27,369 bases of DNA. Origin: Chelatococcus sp. (GTDB lineage Bacteria; Pseudomonadota; Alphaproteobacteria; Rhizobiales; Beijerinckiaceae). The stretch lies in contig QFQY01000060.1 in NCBI GenBank assembly GCA_003248805.1, positions 1-27,369 on the forward strand, given 5' to 3'. Shown piece by piece: positions 8,241 through 16,343 of the stretch. The notes beneath the pieces are model-generated. The model had not been told where the DNA came from and did no database searches. It was given only the letters and a program-made list of their open reading frames with translations. How positions within the stretch are numbered: the first letter of the stretch is position 1; the number at the start of each line of letters is the position of its first letter. A program made the position numbers and the translations under genes.

Positions 8241-8387
8241 TCATTTCGGCTGCAGCCGCGATGGCGGCACGATCTCGACCATGTCGCGCGGAACCGGCTT
8301 CACGAAGGTGACGAGCGCGATCATCCCGCCGAAGACGAGCCCGCCGAGGAGGGCGAGAAAGGCCAGGAAACGGAACAGCGTCGGCAC
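8241..8387 (-). CDS. small single-pass membrane protein (hypothetical)
   Basis: A 48-residue open frame starting with GTG. The translation begins MPTLFRFLAFLALLGG, continues as a hydrophobic segment to about residue 28, and ends in a basic/proline tail (KPVPRDMVEIVPPSRLQPK). It has one predicted membrane helix with a short soluble C terminus. Small proteins of this shape between xerD and aroK recur in related Hyphomicrobiales (recalled, not searched), which is why I accept so short a frame. The stop lies 25 bp before xerD on the same strand, so they are likely cotranscribed. The ribosome binding site is weak (GAGG about 9 nt upstream), so the exact start is less certain than the reading frame. 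Function unknown. Confidence 0.75.
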   Translation of the reverse strand: MPTLFRFLAFLALLGGLVFGGMIALVTFVKPVPRDMVEIVPPSRLQPK

Positions 8388-8580
8388 GGAGGGCGGCCTC
8401 GGGTTGTCGTCGTCCGGAGCGGAACCCCTCGGTTATCCCGATGCCGGGCCGGCGATGCAAGGGCGCGGATGGCGCGGCAGGCCGGAAGCACCCGCCGAAA
8501 CCGTCCCCAGGGAGACATGACGCCGGCTGAAGGCTCGTGCTACAGGGGCGCGAGGAAACCCTGTCCACAACACGCATCGC

Positions 8581-9180
8581 ATGCCGATCCCCGTCACCAT
8601 CGACTGCCCCGACCGGGCGGAACTGCGCCGCCGCCTCGGGCAGCGTGCCGTCGTGCTGGTCGGCATGATGGGCTCCGGCAAGAGCTCCGTGGGGCGCCGC
8701 CTCGCCAGCCGGCTCGGCCTGCCCTTCGTCGATGCCGATACCGAGATCGAGACCGCCGCCGGCATGTCGATCCCGGAGATCTTCGCCGAGCGCGGCGAGG
8801 CCGAGTTCCGCGACGGCGAGCGTCGCGTCATCGGCCGCATCCTGACCACCCGCGCCCCGCTGGTGCTCGCCACGGGCGGCGGCGCCTTCATGAACGCGGA
8901 CACGCGCGCGCGCATCGCCGAACTCGGCGTCTCGGTCTGGCTCAAGGCGGAGCCGGAGGTGCTGATGCGGCGCGTGCGCAAGAACACGAAGCGGCCCCTG
9001 CTCCAGACCGCCGATCCCGAGGCGACGCTGCGCCGCATGCTGGCCGAGCGCGAGCCGGTCTACGCGCTCGCCGATCTCGAGGTGATCTCGCGCGAGGAGC
9101 CGCACGAAGTCGTCGTCGACGAGATCGTCGCGGCGCTCGGCCGGCATCTGCCCGCCCCACCGAACGACAGCGAAGAATGA
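8581..9180 (+). CDS. aroK: shikimate kinase
   Basis: A 199-residue shikimate kinase, which phosphorylates shikimate to shikimate 3-phosphate in aromatic amino-acid synthesis. The Walker A motif GMMGSGKS is at residues 28-35, the DADTEIE motif binds Mg and shikimate, and GGGAF is the shikimate-binding glycine loop. The lid region RKNTKRPLL carries the Arg residues. The start ATG at 8581 follows a 193-bp gap that diverges from the xerD transcript and should hold both promoters. The stop overlaps the aroB start (ATGA), so translation is probably coupled. Confidence 0.95.
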   Translation: MPIPVTIDCPDRAELRRRLGQRAVVLVGMMGSGKSSVGRRLASRLGLPFVDADTEIETAAGMSIPEIFAERGEAEFRDGERRVIGRILTTRAPLVLATGGGAFMNADTRARIAELGVSVWLKAEPEVLMRRVRKNTKRPLLQTADPEATLRRMLAEREPVYALADLEVISREEPHEVVVDEIVAALGRHLPAPPNDSEE

Positions 9181-10334
9181 GCATGGCCGATCGCGACATC
9201 ACCTCCTCGGGCGCCATCGTCGTGCCCGTCGCGCTCGAGGGGCGCGGCTACGACATCCATATCGGCCGCGGCGGGCTCGCCCGGGCCGGCGCCCTGATCG
9301 CGGCGCTGGCGCCCGGCGCGAAGGTGGCGCTCGTCACCGACGAGCATGTCGCGGCGCTCCATGCCCCGGCCCTGGAGGAGGGGCTGCGGAACGCCGGCAT
9401 CGCCGTCTCGCGCGTGGTGATTCCGCCGGGCGAGGCCTCGAAATCCTATGCCCGCCTCGCCGCCGTCTGCGACGCGCTGCTGGAGGCGAAGGTCGGGCGC
9501 GACGATCTGGTCGTCGCGCTCGGCGGCGGCGTGGTCGGCGATCTCGCGGGCTTCGCGGCCGCCGTCCTGCGCCGGGGCGTTCGCTTCGTGCAGGTGCCGA
9601 CCTCGCTGCTGGCGCAGGTCGATTCCTCGGTGGGCGGCAAGACCGGGATCAACTCGCCCCATGGCAAGAACCTGATCGGCGCCTTCCATCAGCCGGTGCT
9701 GGTCATCGCCGACACCGCGCTGCTCGACACGCTGAGCGAGCGCGAATTCAAGGCCGGCTATGCCGAGGTGGTGAAATACGGGCTGATCGGCGATCCCGCC
9801 TTCTTCGACTGGTGCGAGGCGAACTGGAGCCGCATCATCGCCGGCGGGCCGGAGCGCGACCATGCGGTCGCCGTGTCCTGCCGTGCCAAGGCGGCGATCG
9901 TCGCCCGCGACGAGCGCGAGGACGGCGACCGGGCGCTGCTCAACCTCGGCCACACCTTCGCCCATGCGCTGGAGCGGCTGACGAACTACGAGTCCGCGCG
10001 GCTCGTCCATGGCGAGGCGGTGGCGATCGGCCTCGCGCTCGCCTTCCGCTTCTCGCAGAGGCTCGGGCTGTGCCCGGGGCAGGATGCGCTGCGCGTCTCC
10101 CGCCATCTCGACGCGGTCGGCCTGCCGAGCCGCCTGTCGCAGGTGCCGGGCGGCGCCGGCAGCGCCGAGGCGATCGTCGAGGCCATGGCCCAGGACAAGA
10201 AGGTCAAGCGCGGTCAGCTCACCTTCATCCTCGCCCGGGGCATCGGCCGGAGCTTCATCGCGCCGGGGATCGCGGCGGAGGACGTCCGCGCCTTCGTCGA
10301 GGCGGAGCTCTCGGCCGAGGGCCGCAGCGCCTGA
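9177..10334 (+). CDS. aroB: 3-dehydroquinate synthase
   Basis: A 385-residue 3-dehydroquinate synthase, which converts DAHP to 3-dehydroquinate using NAD and a divalent metal in the shikimate pathway. The NAD/phosphate-binding motifs GGGVVGDLAGF (about residues 117-126) and DSSVGGKTGIN (149-159) are present. The metal ligands correspond to Glu197 (AGYAEVVKYG), His259 (LNLGHTFAH) and His279 (HGEAVAIG). The start at 9177 gives an ATGA overlap with aroK; an in-frame ATG at 9183 is also possible. The aroK-aroB pair is a conserved operon. Confidence 0.95.
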   Translation: MSMADRDITSSGAIVVPVALEGRGYDIHIGRGGLARAGALIAALAPGAKVALVTDEHVAALHAPALEEGLRNAGIAVSRVVIPPGEASKSYARLAAVCDALLEAKVGRDDLVVALGGGVVGDLAGFAAAVLRRGVRFVQVPTSLLAQVDSSVGGKTGINSPHGKNLIGAFHQPVLVIADTALLDTLSEREFKAGYAEVVKYGLIGDPAFFDWCEANWSRIIAGGPERDHAVAVSCRAKAAIVARDEREDGDRALLNLGHTFAHALERLTNYESARLVHGEAVAIGLALAFRFSQRLGLCPGQDALRVSRHLDAVGLPSRLSQVPGGAGSAEAIVEAMAQDKKVKRGQLTFILARGIGRSFIAPGIAAEDVRAFVEAELSAEGRSA

Positions 10335-10340
10335 GGGGGC

Positions 10341-10979
10341 ATGCTCGCGCTCGATCACCTGACTGTCATCGCCCCGACCCTCGCGGAAGGCGTCGCGCAT
10401 GTCCGGGCCTGCCTCGACATCGACGTGCCGTTCGGCCAGCGTCACGCCTATATGGGCAGTTGGAACCACCTGCTGCAGCTGGGGGGCATGACCTATCTGG
10501 AGATCGTCGCGCTCGATCCGGAGGGGCAGGCGCCCGGGCGCGCCCGCTGGTTCGGCCTCGACGATCAGGGCAGGGTCAGGCGCGAATGGGACGCCGGGCG
10601 CAGGCTTCGCGGCTGGGTCGCCCGGACCGACGACATCGACGCCGTGCTGGCCGGGCGGGAGGCGCTCTTCGGCCGCAAGGTCTCGCTGCCGATGGACGCC
10701 CCGTCCTTCGAATTCGCGATCCCGGACGATGGGTCGCTGCCGCTCGACGGCGGCCTGCCCTCCGTCATCGACCGGCGCGGCCGGCCGCGCTCCATGACGA
10801 CAATCGCCGACCTGGGCGCGCGGCTGCTGGATTTTTCGCTCGAGCACCCGCAGGCCGAGGCCATCGCGGCGCTGCTGCGTGAAATCCCGGTCGACCGGCC
10901 GCCGCGCATCGCCCGGGGGAGCGAGCCGCGCTATCGCGCCCGGATCGACACGCCGCGAGGCGTCAGGGAGCTCTTCTGA
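10341..10979 (+). CDS. VOC / glyoxalase-like domain protein
   Basis: A 212-residue protein with a glyoxalase-like (VOC superfamily) fold. It opens with LALDHLTVIAPTLAEGVAHV, and later TYLEIVALDP gives a possible metal-ligand pair, His6 and Glu54. This class covers lyases and dioxygenase-like proteins, and the reaction cannot be assigned here. The ATG at 10341 lies 6 bp after the aroB stop, with GAGGGGG immediately upstream, so it is the third gene of the aro transcript. The convergent antiporter gene ends 28 bp beyond its stop. Confidence 0.8.
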   Translation: MLALDHLTVIAPTLAEGVAHVRACLDIDVPFGQRHAYMGSWNHLLQLGGMTYLEIVALDPEGQAPGRARWFGLDDQGRVRREWDAGRRLRGWVARTDDIDAVLAGREALFGRKVSLPMDAPSFEFAIPDDGSLPLDGGLPSVIDRRGRPRSMTTIADLGARLLDFSLEHPQAEAIAALLREIPVDRPPRIARGSEPRYRARIDTPRGVRELF

Positions 10980-11007
10980 AGCGGCGCCTGCCGCAGCAGC
11001 CCTTGCT

Positions 11008-12123
11008 TCAGGGGCTGAACACCAGCACGAGATAGACGAAGAACACGGCGAGATGCACCGCGCCCTCCAGCATGGTGGTGCGCGTGCCGGTGAAGGTCAG
11101 CGTCGAGAGCAGCAGCGTCATCGCCAGCAGCACCATGTTGGCCGGCGAGAGACCCAGCGTCACGCTCTGGCCGGTGATGAGCCCGATGGTCAGCACCGCC
11201 GGCACCGTCAGGCCGAGCGTCGAGGCGGCGGCGCCGAGGCAGAGGTTGATCGCGCGCTGGAGCTGGTTGCCGGTGATCGCGCGCAAGGCCGCGATGCATT
11301 CCGGCGTGAACACCACCATGGCGATCAGGATGCCGCCGAGCGCGACCGGCGCGCCGAGCTGCGCGATGCCGTGGTCGAGCACCGCCGCCAGGCTCTTCGA
11401 CAGGATGACGATCGGCAGGATGTTGGCGAGCAGCAGCCCGACATGCGGCAGGATCGCGCGGGCCGAGTTCTTCTCCTTCGGGGAGGCGGAGGCGGGCTTG
11501 TCGAACGGCTTGCCGGTCTCCGGGTCGGGCTCGCGGAAGAACATGCGGTGCCGCCCGGTCTGCAGGATCAGGAACGAGCCGTAGAGCGCGACCGTGAACA
11601 GCGAGAAGGCGACCGCCTGGAAGGAGGTCAGCGTTCCGTCCGGCGTCGAGCTGGTGAAGTTCGGCAGGATCAGCGGGATCACCGTGAGCGGAATGATCAC
11701 GGCGAGATAGGAGGTCGCACCCTTCAGATTGTAGTGCTGCTGGAAATGGCGCAGCCCGCCGAGCAGCAGCCCGATTCCGACCACGCCGTTCAGCACGATC
11801 ATCAGCACCGCGAACATCGTGTCGCGGCCGAGCGTCGGCGCGCCTTTCGCGCCCAGCATCACGGCCGCGATCAGCGCCACCTCGATGATGACGATCGACA
11901 GCGTCAGGATCAGCGTGCCGTAGGGCTCGCCCAGCCGATGCGCAAGTTCCTCCGCTTCGTGCACGACACCGAACGCCGACCAGATGATGACGCCGAGCAG
12001 CCAGGCGAAGACGAGCGCGGCCCGCACGGGCTGGCCGAGGCCGCCGAGCAGGCTGTCGCCGATCAGCAGGAAGGCGGCGACGGTCGCCCAGGCGGCGGCG
12101 AGGCGGATGATCATCGATGGCAC
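11008..12123 (-). CDS. chaA: ChaA-type Ca2+(Na+,K+)/H+ antiporter
   Basis: A multi-pass membrane protein of the CaCA superfamily, ChaA branch, which exports Ca2+ or Na+/K+ in exchange for protons. The two inverted alpha-repeat motifs are visible: GEPYGTLILTLSIVIIEVALI in the first half and GGILIAMVVFTPECIAALRAI in the second, each with the conserved acidic residue. A polar loop (DPETGKPFDKPASASPKEKN) separates the halves. The start is uncertain. A GTG at 12123 has AAGGAG about 11 nt upstream and is preferred; an ATG at 12114 and a GTG at 12195 are also in frame. The gene follows the phosphodiesterase gene on the same strand after about 150 bp and may have its own promoter. Confidence 0.9.
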   Translation of the reverse strand: MPSMIIRLAAAWATVAAFLLIGDSLLGGLGQPVRAALVFAWLLGVIIWSAFGVVHEAEELAHRLGEPYGTLILTLSIVIIEVALIAAVMLGAKGAPTLGRDTMFAVLMIVLNGVVGIGLLLGGLRHFQQHYNLKGATSYLAVIIPLTVIPLILPNFTSSTPDGTLTSFQAVAFSLFTVALYGSFLILQTGRHRMFFREPDPETGKPFDKPASASPKEKNSARAILPHVGLLLANILPIVILSKSLAAVLDHGIAQLGAPVALGGILIAMVVFTPECIAALRAITGNQLQRAINLCLGAAASTLGLTVPAVLTIGLITGQSVTLGLSPANMVLLAMTLLLSTLTFTGTRTTMLEGAVHLAVFFVYLVLVFSP

Positions 12124-12273
12124 GGGCGGGGCGACTCCTTGGCTGGCGGCGGGACGGGGGCCTGCGCGGCCGGCGACGACGCCGACGGAGGCCACCTCCC
12201 GCTTACCACGACAACGACGCCGTGCACGCTTTGGTTCGCGCGCAAATTGCCGCGCCGCCGCTCGCGCGCCGGC

Positions 12274-13083
12274 TCAGGGCCCGGGCGGGTAGTTGCCGAT
12301 CCCGATCGACTCGACGCCGATCTTGTCGAAACTGTGCACGAACAGGCTGTCCTCGCCGAGTTCGATGATGTTGTAGTTCGCGACGCCCGCGGCCCATGTG
12401 CAGTCCGGCGAGCCGGGTTCGAGCACGATCTGGTGGCTGCAGCCCCGGCCGGCCGTGAACGGGATGCCGCCCGGCAGCACGCCCGTCAGCGGCAGATGGA
12501 TATGGCCGATGAAGAGGTGGCGGATGCCGCCCGGATGGGCCTTCAGCCGCGCCAGGAACGCCTCCGGCTCGTGCAGGCAGATCTTCTCGAAATGCGCCAC
12601 GCCGAAGGGCAGCGGCGGATGGTGCATGAAGATCGTCGCAGGCCTCTCGCCCGCTTCGCTCAGCGTCTGGTCGAGCCAGGCGAGGCGCTGCTCGCAGAAG
12701 CGGCCGCCGCTCCAGCCGGCTTCGTGCGTGTCGAGGAAGACCAGCCGGCCGATCGCGCCGGGCGCGTCGATGAAGGACTGCACGAAGCCGTTGCCGTCCA
12801 CCGGCGCCTCGGGGAAGCGGGCCCGGAAATTCGCGCGGTCGTCATGGTTGCCGAGCAGCAGCTTGACCGGGACGGTCAGACGCCCGGTCAGGTCGGCGAG
12901 GATCTCGTAGGCTTCCGGCTCGCCGTAATGCGTCAGGTCCCCGGTGACCGCGACGAGGTCGGCATCGGCATGACGGGCGTTGACGTCCTCGACGATGGTC
13001 GCGAGGCGCGCCGCGGAATCGACGCCGTAGATCGTCTCGCCGCGCGGCCGGACATGGATGTCGGTGATGTGGATGATCTTCAT
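12274..13083 (-). CDS. class III metallophosphodiesterase, GpdQ/CpdA-like
   Basis: A 269-residue calcineurin-like phosphoesterase that hydrolyses phosphodiesters with a two-metal centre. The metal and catalytic residues are Asp8 and His10 (TDIH), Asp49 (TGDLTHYG), Asn79-His80 (GNHDD), His154/His155 (FMHHPPLP), and His194 and His196 (GHIH). The segments RGETIYG and PATIFMHHPPLPFG closely resemble glycerophosphodiesterase GpdQ of Enterobacter (recalled sequence), which favours glycerophosphodiesters over cyclic AMP as substrate. The gene is the last of a five-gene operon encoding an ABC importer of the glycerol-phosphate/sugar type, taking the place that ugpQ has in ugp operons. No signal peptide is present, so it acts in the cytoplasm. 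Confidence 0.88.
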   Translation of the reverse strand: MKIIHITDIHVRPRGETIYGVDSAARLATIVEDVNARHADADLVAVTGDLTHYGEPEAYEILADLTGRLTVPVKLLLGNHDDRANFRARFPEAPVDGNGFVQSFIDAPGAIGRLVFLDTHEAGWSGGRFCEQRLAWLDQTLSEAGERPATIFMHHPPLPFGVAHFEKICLHEPEAFLARLKAHPGGIRHLFIGHIHLPLTGVLPGGIPFTAGRGCSHQIVLEPGSPDCTWAAGVANYNIIELGEDSLFVHSFDKIGVESIGIGNYPPGP

Positions 13084-13150
13084 CGGAGCGGTCTTCGGTT
13101 CACGGGGGCGGGTTTCTCGGGACGAGGGCCGCCCGGTCGGTCAGGATAGG

Positions 13151-13180
13151 GGCCCGCGGAGCGTCGCCGCGCCGCGGGCC
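13151..13180 (-). other. intercistronic stem-loop after the binding-protein gene
   Basis: Perfect 9-bp arms GGCCCGCGG (13151-13159) and CCGCGGGCC (13172-13180) enclose a 12-nt loop. The hairpin lies 14 bp after the binding-protein stop and before the phosphodiesterase gene, inside a 111-bp gap. No T tract follows, so full termination is unlikely. Such hairpins after binding-protein genes commonly protect upstream mRNA and raise the level of the binding protein relative to distal genes; that role is inferred here. Confidence 0.55.
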
Positions 13181-13194
13181 GAAGTCACGGGCGA

Positions 13195-14481
13195 TCAGGC
13201 GCCCTTCATCATGTCGTTGGTGACCTTGACGATCTCGGCGAGCGCGGCCTCGGGCTGCTTCTCGCCGCGCATCACCTGGCCGATGATGTCGCGCTGGGCG
13301 CGCCAGATGCGCACGGTGTTCCCGCCCGGATAGGCGCCCCACGGGCCGGCGCGGTCGACCTGGGTGATCGGCGCCTTGTAGGCCGGGTTCTTGTCGTAGA
13401 ACGGGCCGAGATACTCGGGACCGGCGGCGCGCAGATTGGTCGGCAGGTAGCCGGTCATCTCGACGACGATCTTCTGGGATTCGGGGCCGGTCACGAACTT
13501 GATGAAGTCCCAGGCGGCCTGCTGCTTGGCGGCGTCGCGCGCCAGCGTCACCACCGCGTTGCCGCCGGTCGGGATGCGGCCCTTGGCCTTGTCCTGGATC
13601 GGGAACTTGGTGGTGCCGAGCGTGAACTTGTCGCCGATGAGCCCGGTGACCTGCGTCAGGTTCGCCGGCGTCGAGAAGAAGATGCCGATCTTGCCGGCGC
13701 CGAACTGCTGGCGGCTCTGCTCCCAGTCGATCAGCTGCATGCCGCCATCGGTGACGAAGCGGCGGAAGGTCTTGAGCGCGTTCAGGCCGACCGGGCCGTC
13801 GAAGGCGATCTTGTCGTCGGCGGTGAGCAGGCTGCCGCCGGCCTGGGTGATCATGGCCTCGAACAGCCAGCTGTCGGGCCAGCCATGCACGTCATAGGCG
13901 ATGCCGTTGATGCCGGCGGCCTTGTCGTTGATCTTGCCGGCGAGGACGATCAGCTCGTCGAAGGTGGTCGGCATGTTGGCCGGGTCGCCGCCGGCCTTCT
14001 TCACCAGCTCGGCGTTGAAATACATGATCGGGTTGGAGGCGTTGAACGGGATGCCGTACTGCACGCCGTCGACCTTGCCGAGCGCCAGCAGGGTCTCGGC
14101 ATAGTTCGCCTTCCGGAACTCCGCGCCTTCCTTGGCCAGCAGCTCGTCGATGGCGTTGATCTGCTTGCGCTTGGCGAGCGTGCGCGCGAGTTCCGGCATC
14201 AGGTGGAAGCCGGAATAGTAGATGTCGGGCAGCTGGTTGGTCAGGGCCGCGCGCAGCACGGTCTGGTGGCCCTCGTCATAGTTCGTCGCCGGGGCGCGGA
14301 ACTGGATCTTGATGTCGGGGCGCTTCTTCATGAACTCGGCCGCGACCGGCTCGTGGAAGCGCGCGAAGCTCGGCAGGCAGTACAGCACGTCGAGCGTGAC
14401 CTGCTGCTGAGCGCGGGCGGCGGCCGGCACGAGCATGGAGGCGGAAGCGGTCAGCATCAGCGAGCGTCTGGTGATCTGCAT
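13195..14481 (-). CDS. ABC transporter substrate-binding protein, UgpB/sugar (SBP_bac_1) type
   Basis: A 428-residue periplasmic binding protein of family 1 (sugar or glycerol 3-phosphate type). It begins MQITRRSLMLTASASMLVPAAARAQQ, a Tat-like signal with cleavage after ARA. The body has the usual pattern: EFMKKRPDIKIQF, YGIPFNASNPIMYFNAELVKKAG, TTFDELIVLAGKI and WDFIKFVTGPESQKIVVEMTGYLPT. GGAG lies about 9 nt before the ATG at 14481. It is the fourth gene of the operon, 63 bp after the second permease. Similarity to UgpB together with the adjacent GpdQ-like enzyme suggests a glycerophospho-compound as ligand, but sugar binding is not excluded. Confidence 0.9.
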   Translation of the reverse strand: MQITRRSLMLTASASMLVPAAARAQQQVTLDVLYCLPSFARFHEPVAAEFMKKRPDIKIQFRAPATNYDEGHQTVLRAALTNQLPDIYYSGFHLMPELARTLAKRKQINAIDELLAKEGAEFRKANYAETLLALGKVDGVQYGIPFNASNPIMYFNAELVKKAGGDPANMPTTFDELIVLAGKINDKAAGINGIAYDVHGWPDSWLFEAMITQAGGSLLTADDKIAFDGPVGLNALKTFRRFVTDGGMQLIDWEQSRQQFGAGKIGIFFSTPANLTQVTGLIGDKFTLGTTKFPIQDKAKGRIPTGGNAVVTLARDAAKQQAAWDFIKFVTGPESQKIVVEMTGYLPTNLRAAGPEYLGPFYDKNPAYKAPITQVDRAGPWGAYPGGNTVRIWRAQRDIIGQVMRGEKQPEAALAEIVKVTNDMMKGA

Positions 14482-14544
14482 GGGATATCTCCGGTCGAAG
14501 GGGGCTGGGCAAAAACGGCTGCTGGGTGCGCGGGGGATCGCCGG

Positions 14545-15417
14545 CTATTTCACGCCGGTCATGGTGATGCCCTGCACGAAGCGGCGGCGGGCGAAGAGGT
14601 AGAGGACGACGAGGGGCGCGGTGATCATCGTCGCGCCGGCCATCAGGCTGCCGTAATTGGCGCCGGCCTCGGAGCCGACGAAATAGAGCATGCCGAGCGG
14701 CGGGGTGGCGTACTCGACCCGCTGGATCACGATCATCGGCCAGTAGAGATCGTTCCAGTGCGCCACGATCGAGAAGATCGAGAAGGCCGCGATCGAGGGC
14801 CAGGCGCTCGGCACGACGATGCGCCAGAGGATCTCGAACTCGCCCATGCCGTCGACGCGCGCCGCCTGGATGATCTCGTCCGGGAAGGTCTTGAAGGCCT
14901 GCCGGAACTGGAAGATCGCGAAGACGGAGAGGAAGAAGGGCAGCATCAGCGAGAAGTAGCTGTCGAGCAGCCCGGTCTGCGCCAGCGACAGGTAGAGCGG
15001 CAGCGCCGGCACCTGGATCGGCACGGAGAGCCCCGCGATCACGAAGGCGAACAGCGTGGCCCGGCCCGGGAAGCGCAGCTTCGCCAGCGCATAGGCCGCC
15101 GGGATCGCGGTCAGGAGCTGGATCACCAGGATGCCGAGGCAGACGATCACGCCGTTGAGCATGAAGCGCGCGAGCGGCGCCACCGTCAGCGCGTCGCGAT
15201 AGTTCTCGATCGCGTGGAAGGAGCGCGGGAGCGGGTCGAGGCCGGAGGTCAGGATCTCGCCCGGTGCGCGGATCGAGGTCAGCACCATCCAGACAAAGGG
15301 CAGCAGCATCAGCGCCGCCCCGGCGATGAGGACGCCGTGGACCGCGAGCAGGCGGATCGTCGCGCCCGCGCCGCGATGCGCCCGGGGCAGGGCGGGGGAG
15401 GTCGCGATCGCGCTCAT
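14545..15417 (-). CDS. ABC transporter permease, MalG/UgpE type
   Basis: A 290-residue inner-membrane permease with six predicted helices. The EAA loop that docks to the ATPase reads EIIQAARVDGMGEFEILWRIVVP. The C terminus ends FARRRFVQGITMTGVK, the usual MalG/UgpE ending. The start ATG at 15417 overlaps the stop of the first permease (ATGA); the open frame continues upstream out of register with that permease, and the extension is rejected. It pairs with the next-listed permease to form the channel. Confidence 0.92.
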   Translation of the reverse strand: MSAIATSPALPRAHRGAGATIRLLAVHGVLIAGAALMLLPFVWMVLTSIRAPGEILTSGLDPLPRSFHAIENYRDALTVAPLARFMLNGVIVCLGILVIQLLTAIPAAYALAKLRFPGRATLFAFVIAGLSVPIQVPALPLYLSLAQTGLLDSYFSLMLPFFLSVFAIFQFRQAFKTFPDEIIQAARVDGMGEFEILWRIVVPSAWPSIAAFSIFSIVAHWNDLYWPMIVIQRVEYATPPLGMLYFVGSEAGANYGSLMAGATMITAPLVVLYLFARRRFVQGITMTGVK

Positions 15418-16343
15418 GAGTAATGCACCCGCCGGTCGATCTGGAACGCCTGCACGATCGAGAAGGCGAGCATGAAGGCGAGGAAGATCACGGTCAGCGC
15501 GGCCGCGTAGCCCATCTTGAAGTACTGGAACCCCTCCAGATAGATCGCGTAGAGCAGCACCTCCGTGCCGTCGCGCCCCTGCGTGATCACGGCCACCGTG
15601 TCGAAGACCTTGAAGGCGGTGATGGAGGTGGTGACGGCGACGAACATCGTCGTCGGCGCGAGCTGCGGCCAGGTCACCGTCAGGAAGCGGTCGATCGCGC
15701 CGCCGGCGCCGTCCACCGAGGCCGCGTCGTAGAGATCGCGCGGGATCGCCGAGAGACCGGCCAGGAACAGCACCATGTTGAAGCCGGCGATCTGCCACAG
15801 GCCGATCGCGGCGAGCGTCGGGATCAGCAGCGCCGGATCGGAGAGGAAGGCGATCTCCGGCAGGCCGAGCGCGCGGAAGGCGGCGTTCACCGGCCCGAGC
15901 CGGGGATGCAGCATGAACTGCCAGACGGCCGCCATCGCGATGATGGTCGAGGTCACGGGCAGGAAATAGATCACCTCGTAGATGCCGCGGCTCCTGCCGC
16001 GGCCATGGATGAGGATCGCGAGCAGCAGGCCGAGCAGGACGCCGCCGGGCAGCAGGATCGCGACATAGAGCAGCGTGTTGACGATGGCGCGGCGGAAGAC
16101 CGGGTCGGACGTCGCGCGCAGGAAGTTCTCGGCGCCGACCCAGCGCGTCGACAGGGCGCCGAGCTCGTAGTCGGTGAAGGCGAGCACGAGCAGGCAGGCC
16201 ATCGGCGCCAGCACCAGCGCCAGGAAGAGCAGCGTCGAGGGCGCGACGAAGAGCGCGCCGGTCAGGCTCTCGCGCAGCCGCCGGCGCTTCGCGGCGGAGA
16301 CGATCCCGCCGCCCGCGAGGATCGAGGCGTTCGCGAGGCTCAT
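15414..16343 (-). CDS. ABC transporter permease, MalF/UgpA type
   Basis: A 309-residue inner-membrane permease. After a basic cytoplasmic N terminus (AAKRRRLRESLTG), six helices are predicted, starting with ALFVAPSTLLFLALVLAPMA. The EAA loop reads DLYDAASVDGAGGAIDRFLTVTWPQL. The start ATG at 16343 overlaps the ATPase stop (ATGA), and its own stop overlaps the next permease start, so the three genes are tightly coupled in translation. Confidence 0.92.
   Translation of the reverse strand: MSLANASILAGGGIVSAAKRRRLRESLTGALFVAPSTLLFLALVLAPMACLLVLAFTDYELGALSTRWVGAENFLRATSDPVFRRAIVNTLLYVAILLPGGVLLGLLLAILIHGRGRSRGIYEVIYFLPVTSTIIAMAAVWQFMLHPRLGPVNAAFRALGLPEIAFLSDPALLIPTLAAIGLWQIAGFNMVLFLAGLSAIPRDLYDAASVDGAGGAIDRFLTVTWPQLAPTTMFVAVTTSITAFKVFDTVAVITQGRDGTEVLLYAIYLEGFQYFKMGYAAALTVIFLAFMLAFSIVQAFQIDRRVHYS

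Noticed and set aside
8139..9176. N-terminal extension of the aroB frame
   Set aside because: It overlaps xerD antisense and aroK in another frame; aroB begins at the ATGA overlap.
10361..10372. CTGTCAT-like sequence inside the VOC gene
   Set aside because: It is a single half-site within a coding region, with no second unit at the right spacing.
10879..13149. 756-codon open frame on the plus strand
   Set aside because: It covers the antisense of both the antiporter and the phosphodiesterase; the translation is Arg/Glu/His-rich without domains.
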